Source: Acidimicrobiia bacterium
GTDB taxonomy: Bacteria; Actinomycetota; Acidimicrobiia; Acidimicrobiales; Bin134
DNA length: 7,462 bases
Direction: 5' to 3'
Assembly: GCA_009843565.1 (NCBI GenBank)
Contig: VYDF01000068.1
Span: forward strand, 1-7,462
The number at the start of each line of letters is the position of its first letter. Within the stretch, counting starts at the first letter, position 1. A model generated the notes under the pieces. It saw only the letters and a program-made list of their open reading frames with translations. It searched no databases and was not told the DNA's origin. The translations under genes were made by a program, and so were the position numbers. This document shows positions 1-5,495 of this stretch, in pieces.

Positions 1-455
1 TTCACCGTCTCCCCCGACCAGATCAGCCGCATCACCTCCAGGCTCTCGTCGAACAGGGCATTGCGCTGATCGAAGTCCACCCCCACTGCGTCGAATTCCG
101 ACTCCAGGTATCCCACCCCCGCCCCGAGGATGACCCGGCCGCCGCTGAGCCGGTCGAGGGTAGCCACGGTCTTGGCCAAGATGGCCGGGTTGCGATAAGG
201 CAGCGGGGTCAGGTTGGTTAGCAAACGCAGCTGATTGGTGGCCCCGGCGGCCACTGCCAGGGCCACAAAGGGGTCGAGGGCATCGTGGCCGCCACTGGCC
301 AGCCACCGGTCGCTGGGCAGCGGGTGCTCGGTCAGCGAGCAGGAGTCGAACCCGGCCGACTCGGCGGCCTGGGCGAATTCCGCTATGGCCTCCGCGGTCA
401 AAAAATCGGGGTTTTGCGGATGGGCCATCAGGGGATAGCCGAAGCTGAATTTCAC
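1..455 (-). CDS. LLM-class F420-dependent oxidoreductase, N-terminal part (3' end cut by window edge)
   Basis: The minus strand from a GTG at 455 stays open to the window edge, giving 151 codons of an enzyme usually about 280-300 residues long. No ATG marks the start. GTG is chosen because AAGGGAG (468-462) lies six bases upstream and the protein then opens with the typical first beta strand, KFSFGYPLM. Visible features are the early helix AEFAQAAESAGFDS (about 25-38), LTEHP (41-45), the strand/loop LLTNLTPLPYRNP (78-90), the helix AILAKTVATLDRLSGGR (91-107), and GAGVGYLESEFDAVG (111-125). This is the pattern of Rv2161c-like F420-dependent members of the luciferase-like monooxygenase family. 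The substrate is unknown. It follows the probable operon terminator and so may be a separate transcription unit in the same direction. It is clearly a different subfamily from the oxidoreductase at 4458-5459. Family call is firm; the cofactor (F420 versus FMN) is inferred. Confidence 0.87.
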   Translation of the reverse strand, partial: MKFSFGYPLMAHPQNPDFLTAEAIAEFAQAAESAGFDSCSLTEHPLPSDRWLASGGHDALDPFVALAVAAGATNQLRLLTNLTPLPYRNPAILAKTVATLDRLSGGRVILGAGVGYLESEFDAVGVDFDQRNALFDESLEVMRLIWSGETV

Positions 456-489
456 GCGCTGCTCCCTTCAATCGCGCCAAGGTGCAGCA

Positions 490-533
490 CGATAACCGGC
501 AGAGAGCACCATCAGCTCAATGAATCAATGGTG
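490..533 (-). repeat. Downstream copy of an imperfect tandem duplication
   Basis: Read on the minus strand, this unit holds a 22-bp element (533-512, core ATTGATTCATTGAG), a 13-base spacer, and CGGTTATCG (498-490). The same two end modules in the same order occur at 604-534. The spacer TGGTGCTCTCTGC resembles the left arm of the terminator hairpin in the other copy, as if most of the hairpin had been lost. It lies in the 160-bp gap between the binding-protein gene and the LLM gene at 1-455. Confidence 0.75.
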
Positions 534-604
534 CGATAACCGACGGGGTCTCCGCCGATCACAAGATCGGCGGAGACCCCAGTCAGCTCAATGAATCAAT
601 GGTG
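534..604 (-). repeat. Upstream copy of the duplication, containing the hairpin
   Basis: On the minus strand this unit starts with the 22-bp element (604-583), identical over all 22 bases to 533-512. It continues through a 40-base segment containing the 16-bp-stem hairpin and ends in CGGTTATCG (542-534), identical to 498-490. The two units abut directly. This looks like a tandem duplication of the region past the operon's last stop codon, followed by loss of the hairpin from one copy. It is not long enough or repeated enough to be an insertion sequence or CRISPR. Confidence 0.75.
545..580 (-). terminator. Perfect 16-bp hairpin, probable operon terminator
   Basis: Bases 545-560 and 565-580 are exact reverse complements (GGGGTCTCCGCCGATC as the left arm) around a 4-base loop. 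The hairpin lies 35 bp past the stop of the substrate-binding protein gene, the last gene of the operon. There is no U-tract on the minus-strand 3' side (GTCGGTTATC follows). It would therefore act as a U-less hairpin, as proposed for some high-GC bacteria, or as an mRNA 3'-end stabiliser. Since the stem is symmetric, it could act in either direction, but both flanking genes are on the minus strand. Confidence 0.75.
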
Positions 605-615
605 TCTGAGGTTGG

Positions 616-1836
616 CTACTCGCCGCCCTCTTTGACCTCGACGGTGCGCCGGGCGAAGTCGTTGCCGTACACGTCGTGGCCCGCAGCCTCCAGGTTGGCA
701 ATCGCCTCCTCGGCGATATCGGTGCGGAATGCACCGGCGTCGGGAGCTGCCTGGAGGATGCCCTGTGACGTGGCCACGTCGATGGTCTGGCCATACAGAG
801 CTTGGTCCATGATCCCGACCCCACCAGGTGATGGCCAGATGAGGGCGTTGATCTCGTTCATCATCCACGCCTGGTGCGCTGGCCCGCCGAAGGGCGGGGA
901 AGCGGCCACCACGATGTCGACGCACTCGTCAAAGTTGTCACGGCAGTGGATCCAACCACGCAGCGAAGCCTCTACGAAGCGCACCGCGATGTCGCGGTAC
1001 TCAGCATCGGTCTCCAGCTTGTCGGCGTCGGCCCAAATGGCGTCTTGCAGCATGGCCGTGCCCACGTCGTTCCAGTCGATGACCGACAGGTCTTCGGGCT
1101 GGAACAGCTCGCCGGTGTCGGGATTGATGGTCTCGAGCACCTGGGCGTACTCGTTGTAGATCATCGCCTGGGCGGCATCGATGTCGCCGTTGATCAGCGC
1201 GGTCATATTGAAGTCCTGCTGCACCAGGGTCACGTCGGACTGGGGATCGAGACCAACGCTGACGAGGCCAGCGAAGAGCTCGAACTCGTTTCCGAACCCC
1301 CAGTTCCCCACCAGCTTGCCTTCGAGGTCGGCCGGGCCGGTTATGCCGGCTTCAACGAACGACACCTGCAAGGTGCCGCTGCGCTGGAAGACCTGGGCAA
1401 TGTTGGTGATGTTCAGGCCCTCTTCACGAGGCACGAGCCCGCGCGGCACCCAAGAGATGGCGAAATCGGCTGCCCCGGAGTCCAGGACCGTGGCCGGCAC
1501 GATGTCGACAGCACCGTCGATGATGGTCACGTTCAAGCCAACGTCCTCGTAGAATCCGAGATCGCGGGCGGCGAAGAAACCGGCGAACTGCGACTGCGGA
1601 ACCCACTGAAGCTGGAGCGATACGTCCTGCATCACCATGGGCTCAGGCTCGGGCTCGGGCTCGGGCTCCGGTGCAGGTGCCTCAGTGGCCGGCGCGGGGG
1701 CCTCCGTTGCCGGCGCGGGTGCAGGCTCGCTGACATCATCGTCGTCGTTGCCGCAGGATGCAGCCACGAGGCCGAAGGCAAGCAAGATGGCGAGCACACT
1801 CCAAAGAGTGCGTTTGTGGATGGTTCTTTTCTTCAT
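616..1836 (-). CDS. ABC transporter substrate-binding lipoprotein, SsuA/NMT1 type (predicted pyrimidine-related ligand)
   Basis: This 406-residue protein is the extracytoplasmic ligand-capturing part of the importer encoded just upstream. Residues 1-27 form a lipoprotein signal: a basic start (MKKRTIHKRT), a hydrophobic core, then VAAS before Cys28, the expected lipidated residue. GNDDDD follows. Residues 35-67 are a disordered linker of APATEAP and EP repeats that would hold the domain off the membrane. The binding domain begins near 71 with LQLQWVPQSQFAGFFAARDLGFYEDVGL (74-101), a hallmark of the NMT1/THI5-like family. Cys298 and Cys305 could form a disulfide. The start is fixed by an in-frame TGA at 1859-1857. 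Shine-Dalgarno support directly before it is poor. The family also contains binding proteins for sulfonates, nitrate and thiamine pyrimidine precursors. The pyrimidine/hydantoin assignment rests on the linked dihydropyrimidinase, not on ligand residues. Confidence 0.9.
   Translation of the reverse strand: MKKRTIHKRTLWSVLAILLAFGLVAASCGNDDDDVSEPAPAPATEAPAPATEAPAPEPEPEPEPEPMVMQDVSLQLQWVPQSQFAGFFAARDLGFYEDVGLNVTIIDGAVDIVPATVLDSGAADFAISWVPRGLVPREEGLNITNIAQVFQRSGTLQVSFVEAGITGPADLEGKLVGNWGFGNEFELFAGLVSVGLDPQSDVTLVQQDFNMTALINGDIDAAQAMIYNEYAQVLETINPDTGELFQPEDLSVIDWNDVGTAMLQDAIWADADKLETDAEYRDIAVRFVEASLRGWIHCRDNFDECVDIVVAASPPFGGPAHQAWMMNEINALIWPSPGGVGIMDQALYGQTIDVATSQGILQAAPDAGAFRTDIAEEAIANLEAAGHDVYGNDFARRTVEVKEGGE
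1639..1720 (-). repeat. In-gene tandem repeats coding the binding-protein linker
   Basis: Two adjacent short tandem arrays lie inside the lipoprotein gene. On the plus strand, 1639-1668 is five copies of the hexamer GGGCTC, one with a single change, coding Glu-Pro pairs. Positions 1679-1699 and 1700-1720 are two near-identical 21-base units, coding APATEAP-like heptads. Both keep frame when copies are gained or lost, so linker length could vary between strains without breaking the protein. Confidence 0.85.
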
Positions 1837-1909
1837 GTAGCACCACTGATCCGCTGATCATTTCCTTTCTGATGGGGCGAATTGCCGGTAGGCAACCCGC
1901 GGTTAGCGG
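1837..1909 (-). promoter_or_regulatory. Structured leader before the binding-protein gene
   Basis: This is the only sizeable gap inside the operon. On the minus strand it contains small potential stems: CCGC/GCGG (1909-1897), TTGCC-TACC-GGCAA (1895-1882) and TGATC-AGCG-GATCA (1860-1847). An AAAGGA Shine-Dalgarno-like stretch lies at 1868-1863, which is 26 bases from the ATG, too far when the RNA is linear. The last stem sits exactly between the two. I see no convincing -35/-10 pair. Such stems could protect or separately control the binding-protein message, which is usually needed in excess over the membrane parts. Function is inferred. Confidence 0.4.
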
Positions 1910-2689
1910 TCATTTGTCGTCACCGTGGGCTCGGATCAACGAGTGCCATGGCATGGCCACCCGTTCGAGCACAAGCACGGCGAAATACAGCACAGCCCCG
2001 ATGGCGGTACCGGCCAGCACCGCAGCCCACGCCTCGTCGTATCGGGTAAGACCCGCCGATTGCGTGATCATCGGACCCAAGGCGTCTTGGCGGCCACCGA
2101 AGTACTCGGCGACGATCGCAGCAATGACGGCGAGCGATGTCGACAATTTCAATGCCGTGAAGAAGAACGGCATGGCGTTGGGAATCCGAACCTCGCGGGT
2201 GATGCGCGACCGGCTGGCCGCGTACGACTCCATGAGCTCGATCTGGCTTCGATCCACCTGGGTGAGACCCCTGGTGGTGTTGATGAAGATGGGGAAGAAG
2301 ACGAGCGCTACCACGATGGCCTGGTTCGAACGAGGCGAGGTGAGTCCGAACCAGTTGTTGAAGATCGGCGCCAGGGCAATGATCGGTATGGCGTTGACCG
2401 CTACGGCCAGCGGCGTGATGGTCTCGTTCGCCGTCCGGAAACGAGTAACCAGCAATGCGGCGATAATACCAAGTACAATCCCGGCAATCAGGCCCGACAC
2501 CACCACGAAGCCGGTGATGCGGACACCCTGATACACCTCATCCCAGTTCTCGATCAGTGCGCCGACGATCTCAGAGGGAGCGGGCAACACGAATCCGTCG
2601 GGGTTGAAAAGAGAGAGGACGCCCTGCCATAAGCCGAAGAGCACCACACCAGCCACGATGGGAGCGGAAAATCCCTTCAGCGCGTTCAC
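1910..2689 (-). CDS. ABC transporter permease 2 (SsuC/BPD type)
   Basis: This 259-residue inner-membrane protein is one half of the import channel. The GTG at 2689 is preferred: its first two bases overlap the stop of the ATPase gene (GTGA, with TGA at 2688-2686), and GGGAGGT (2702-2696) precedes it with seven bases between. The same frame stays open upstream but runs through the ATPase gene and codes low-complexity shadow peptide. Hydrophobic segments lie at about 10-28, 60-82, 95-113, 124-140, 178-197 and 222-242, near the usual six. The cytoplasmic coupling (EAA) loop is at about 151-175, with ELMESYAASRSR and RIPNAMPFF. That loop docks on the ATPase. The protein is closely similar in this loop to permease 1, so the two most likely form a heterodimer. 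Confidence 0.92.
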   Translation of the reverse strand: MNALKGFSAPIVAGVVLFGLWQGVLSLFNPDGFVLPAPSEIVGALIENWDEVYQGVRITGFVVVSGLIAGIVLGIIAALLVTRFRTANETITPLAVAVNAIPIIALAPIFNNWFGLTSPRSNQAIVVALVFFPIFINTTRGLTQVDRSQIELMESYAASRSRITREVRIPNAMPFFFTALKLSTSLAVIAAIVAEYFGGRQDALGPMITQSAGLTRYDEAWAAVLAGTAIGAVLYFAVLVLERVAMPWHSLIRAHGDDK

Positions 2690-3453
2690 CCTTCCACCTC
2701 CCTCAGAGCTATGCGCACCTCGGTGACCTTCTTGAAGAATGCGGGATCGTCTCGGGTGGCGGCGCTGCGGTCGCCGAGATCCACCCCGATGGTCGATGCG
2801 ATCGTGCCGGGACGGGGCGACATCACCAAGACGCGGGTGGAGAGATACACCGCTTCGGGGATCGAGTGGGTGACAAAGACCACCGTGGTACCGGTCTCCT
2901 TCCAAATCCTCAGCAACTCGTCCTGCATGTGCTCGCGGGTCATTTCGTCGAGGGCCCCGAAGGGTTCGTCCATCAACAGCAGCGACGGGCTGAAGGCCAG
3001 CGCGCGGGCGATGGCCACCCGCTGCTGCATCCCGCCCGACAATTCCGACGGGTGGTGCTTGGCAAACTCGCTGAGCTTCACCAGTTCCAACATCTCGGCC
3101 GCTCGCCGCCGCCGATTGAGCCTCGGCCACCCCATCAACTCGAGCGGGAGCTCGATGTTCTTGGTTACCGTGCGCCAGTCGAACAGACCGGCCGTTTGGA
3201 AGGCCATGCCGTAGTCCCGGTCGAGCCGGGCCTGCTCTGCCGGCTTGGCGTTGACCTCCACCGAACCGGTGGATGGGGAGATCAACGACGCAATCAACCG
3301 CAACAGCGTGCTCTTGCCGCACCCGGACGGGCCGATGAGCGTAATGAATTCCCCTGGCTCAACAGCCAGATCGATCTCGGCCAGCGCTTCTACCTGATTG
3401 CTCCTTCCGGGGTTGAACACCTTGGTCGCCCCTTGGATGTCGATCACGTTCAT
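2686..3453 (-). CDS. ABC transporter ATP-binding protein (SsuB/TauB/NrtD type)
   Basis: This 255-residue cytoplasmic ATPase powers the importer. All motifs are intact: Walker A GPSGCGKST (41-49), Q-loop FQ at 85-86, signature LSGGMQQ (138-144), Walker B LLLMDEP (158-164) with Glu163 as catalytic base, D-loop GALD (166-169) and switch His196. Length matches the nitrate/sulfonate/taurine subfamily, with no regulatory C-terminal domain. The ATG at 3453 overlaps the stop of permease 1 by four bases (ATGA), with GGGGAG a few bases upstream, so translation is probably coupled. The gene lies between the two permease genes. It would function as a homodimer contacting both EAA loops. Substrate cannot be read from the ATPase. 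Confidence 0.96.
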   Translation of the reverse strand: MNVIDIQGATKVFNPGRSNQVEALAEIDLAVEPGEFITLIGPSGCGKSTLLRLIASLISPSTGSVEVNAKPAEQARLDRDYGMAFQTAGLFDWRTVTKNIELPLELMGWPRLNRRRRAAEMLELVKLSEFAKHHPSELSGGMQQRVAIARALAFSPSLLLMDEPFGALDEMTREHMQDELLRIWKETGTTVVFVTHSIPEAVYLSTRVLVMSPRPGTIASTIGVDLGDRSAATRDDPAFFKKVTEVRIALREVEG

Positions 3454-4445
3454 GCCGTCGCTCCCCTGTTCTGGCGACCGACAACGAGCCGCTCCACCCC
3501 GGTCACCACCAGGAACACGAAAATTCCCAACACCGCGGCTCCCAATACGCTGGCAAACAGTCGGTCGGGGCCGGTCGTGTAGTTGAACGCCTCGCGCAAG
3601 ATCCGCCGGCCGAGCCCGCCCTCGACCCCCGCGGAGATCTCACCCACGATGGCGCCCACGATGCTGGCCGTAGCGGCAATCTTGAGCGCAGCAAACAAGT
3701 ACGGCAGCGACGCGGGAAGCCGCAGACGCCACAGCGTCTGCGACCAATTGGCGGCATACGACTCCATCAACTCTTGGTTCTCCGGTCGGGGCGACTGAAG
3801 TCCTCGCAGCCCATTGACCGCCACCGGGAAGAACGTGAGGTAGGTGGCGATGATGGAAACCGACATCCAGTCCTGCCACTCCCACGGGAATACATCGAAG
3901 TTCTTACGCCCCCAGATCACGATGATGGGCGCAATGGCGATGAGCGGAATGGTCTGGCTGGCGATCACATACGGGAGCAGGCCCTGTTCGAGCCGGCGCC
4001 ACTGGGCCAGAGCCAAGGCAATGGCCATGCCGATCACCAAGCCCACCACGAAGCCGGCAAAGGCCTCCCGCAGGGTGAAGAGGGCCTCGTCGAACAGGAT
4101 CTTCACGTAGATCTGGTCTTGGCCCCCGGGGGTCTCCCCGAACTGGCCGAAGATCTCGCTTACCGGGGGCATGTTCAGGTCGTCGGTGCGAGGCAGAACC
4201 GACCCCACCACCGCCCAGTCGTGCTGGCGGTCGTCGATGGCCTGGCCAAACGCCTTGTAGCCGGTGTACAGCCCGGCCAGCAGGGCCAAGAACAACGCGA
4301 AGGTCACCGTCTGGCGGATGATGCGCACGATGGCGTCGCGGCGTTCCTCTTGGGCCGCCTGCTGCTTGAGACGGTGCTCGCGAACGAGGGGATCTTCCGT
4401 CTCGGCCCCAATGACCTTCTCGGCCCCAGCGTCGATCTTCGGCAT
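3450..4445 (-). CDS. ABC transporter permease 1 (SsuC/BPD type) with N-terminal extension
   Basis: This 331-residue integral membrane protein is the second channel subunit. It is longer than permease 2 because of a charged cytoplasmic tail (1-42, rich in Glu, Arg and Lys), a first hydrophobic helix at about 45-61, and a roughly 60-residue loop before the transport core. Core helices lie near 126-147, 158-178, 195-213, 250-270 and 298-316. The EAA loop is at about 225-250, with ELMESYAANWSQ and RLPASLPYLF. The ATG at 4445 follows the LLM gene stop by 12 bp and is preceded by AGGGG with about nine bases of spacing. Its stop overlaps the ATPase start. The long pre-core loop, mostly polar and with PP and GG turns, could face the binding protein; that is inference. 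Confidence 0.93.
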   Translation of the reverse strand: MPKIDAGAEKVIGAETEDPLVREHRLKQQAAQEERRDAIVRIIRQTVTFALFLALLAGLYTGYKAFGQAIDDRQHDWAVVGSVLPRTDDLNMPPVSEIFGQFGETPGGQDQIYVKILFDEALFTLREAFAGFVVGLVIGMAIALALAQWRRLEQGLLPYVIASQTIPLIAIAPIIVIWGRKNFDVFPWEWQDWMSVSIIATYLTFFPVAVNGLRGLQSPRPENQELMESYAANWSQTLWRLRLPASLPYLFAALKIAATASIVGAIVGEISAGVEGGLGRRILREAFNYTTGPDRLFASVLGAAVLGIFVFLVVTGVERLVVGRQNRGATA

Positions 4446-4457
4446 GCTGTTTCGCCC

Positions 4458-5459
4458 CTAACTGCCCATCGCCGGGATGATCCGCTGGCCGTATGCGTTG
4501 AGGGTTTCGTCCTTTTGATCGTGCATGAGGTAGATGGCGAATTGGTCGACGCCCATAGATTCGAGCTCCCGCAGCCGGGCCAGGTGGGCATCCTCGTCGC
4601 CGAGAATGCAGAAGCGGTCGATGATCTCGTCGGGGACGAAGTCGGTGTGGTCATGTCCCGCTTTGCCGTGCCCGCTGTAGTCGTAGCCCTCCCGGCCGGC
4701 GATGTAGTCGGTGAGCGCTTGGGGCACGCCTGCGCCCTGGTCGCCGTACCGGCCCACCAGGTCGGCCACGTGATTGCCCACCATGCCGCCGAACCACCGG
4801 CATTGCTCACGCTGGTGCTCGATGTTGTCGCCCACATAGGCAGGGGCGGCCACGCAGATGTAGAGGCTGTCGGGATCGCGGCCCGCCTCTTCCGCGGCCC
4901 GGCGGACGGCGGAGATGGTCCACTCGGCGATCGCGGGATCAGCCAGCTGAAGGATGAACCCATCCGACTCGCTGCCGCAGAGATGGAGCGCCTTGGGCCC
5001 ATACGCCGCCATCAGCACCTTGATCTCCGACTCCCCCGCCCAGGGGAAGTGCTGCTGGGTGTCGTTGTAGAGGGTCTTGCGCCCTTCGGCCAGGTCCTTG
5101 ATTACTCGCATGGCCTCGCTCAAGGTGGCGAGGCTGCGGGGTTTGTGGCCGATGACCCGCATGGCGGAGTCGCCCCGGCCGATTCCGCACACGGTGCGGT
5201 TGCCGAACATGTCGTTCAGGGTGGCGAAGAGCGACGCGGTGACCGTCCAATCCCTGGTACCGGGGTTGGTGACCATGGGCCCGACGACCATGCGGTTGGT
5301 GGCCGAGAGCATCTGGCTGTAGATCACATAGGGTTCTTGCCACAGAACGTGGCTGTCGAAGGTCCAGCCGTAGTTGAAGCCGAGCGTCTCGGCCTGTTTG
5401 GCCAACTCGACCACCCTCCATGCCGGAGGATCGGTTTGAAGAACAACTCCGAAATCCAT
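4458..5459 (-). CDS. LLM-class oxidoreductase, probable F420-dependent, CPS_4043-like family
   Basis: This 333-residue protein of the luciferase-like fold is related to methylenetetrahydromethanopterin reductase. Seen in sequence: the first strand MDFGVVLQTDPP, the helix VVELAKQAETLGFNYGWTFDSH (16-37), VGPMVTNPGTRDW (59-71), and GIGRGDSAMRVIGHKP (92-107), a glycine-rich cofactor-region signature of F420-type members. A further segment, LMAAYGPKALHLCGSESDGFIL (149-170), is also typical. The overall pattern fits the family named after Colwellia CPS_4043, whose reaction, as far as I recall, is unassigned. Its start has the best ribosome site in the window (AGGAGGT, 5470-5464). It lies 36 bp after the semialdehyde dehydrogenase and 12 bp before the permease, so it is co-expressed with pyrimidine-type catabolism. 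A redox step on the ring or a derivative is plausible. RutA-like ring oxygenation is an alternative, though no other rut-like gene is present. Confidence 0.87.
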   Translation of the reverse strand: MDFGVVLQTDPPAWRVVELAKQAETLGFNYGWTFDSHVLWQEPYVIYSQMLSATNRMVVGPMVTNPGTRDWTVTASLFATLNDMFGNRTVCGIGRGDSAMRVIGHKPRSLATLSEAMRVIKDLAEGRKTLYNDTQQHFPWAGESEIKVLMAAYGPKALHLCGSESDGFILQLADPAIAEWTISAVRRAAEEAGRDPDSLYICVAAPAYVGDNIEHQREQCRWFGGMVGNHVADLVGRYGDQGAGVPQALTDYIAGREGYDYSGHGKAGHDHTDFVPDEIIDRFCILGDEDAHLARLRELESMGVDQFAIYLMHDQKDETLNAYGQRIIPAMGS

Positions 5460-5463
5460 CGCT

Positions 5464-5470
5464 ACCTCCT
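5464..5470 (-). promoter_or_regulatory. Strong Shine-Dalgarno for the LLM oxidoreductase
   Basis: AGGAGGT on the minus strand is followed by four bases and the ATG at 5459. It is the closest match to the anti-Shine-Dalgarno consensus of any start in the window. It fixes this start and suggests the oxidoreductase is translated strongly relative to its operon partners. Confidence 0.8.
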
Positions 5471-5495
5471 CATCCCATGGCGCGGGCCAGATTCC

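Noticed and set aside
512..604. Possible CRISPR-like array from the two 22-bp direct repeats
   Set aside because: Only two copies are present, the interval between them is mostly a perfect hairpin, and there are no cas genes. A local duplication explains it better.
456..615. Search for a standard -35/-10 promoter before the LLM gene at 455
   Set aside because: TTGAGC (in the 22-bp element) with GTTATC about 18 bases later was the best pair, but the -10 match is poor, so no promoter is annotated.
874..1857. A 327-codon plus-strand open frame opposite the binding-protein gene
   Set aside because: Shadow of a clear lipoprotein gene; no domain, and no sensible ribosome site or operon context on that strand.
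1753..1863. Short upstream reading frame beginning ATGATCAGC before the binding-protein gene
   Set aside because: It overlaps the lipoprotein gene out of frame, codes nothing recognisable, and its Shine-Dalgarno is almost touching its ATG. I do not regard it as a leader peptide.
1910..3322. A 470-residue version of permease 2 extended upstream through the ATPase gene
   Set aside because: The extra residues are an Arg/Gly/His-rich out-of-frame reading of the ATPase gene. The GTG at 2689 has a good ribosome site and the GTGA overlap expected of coupled genes.
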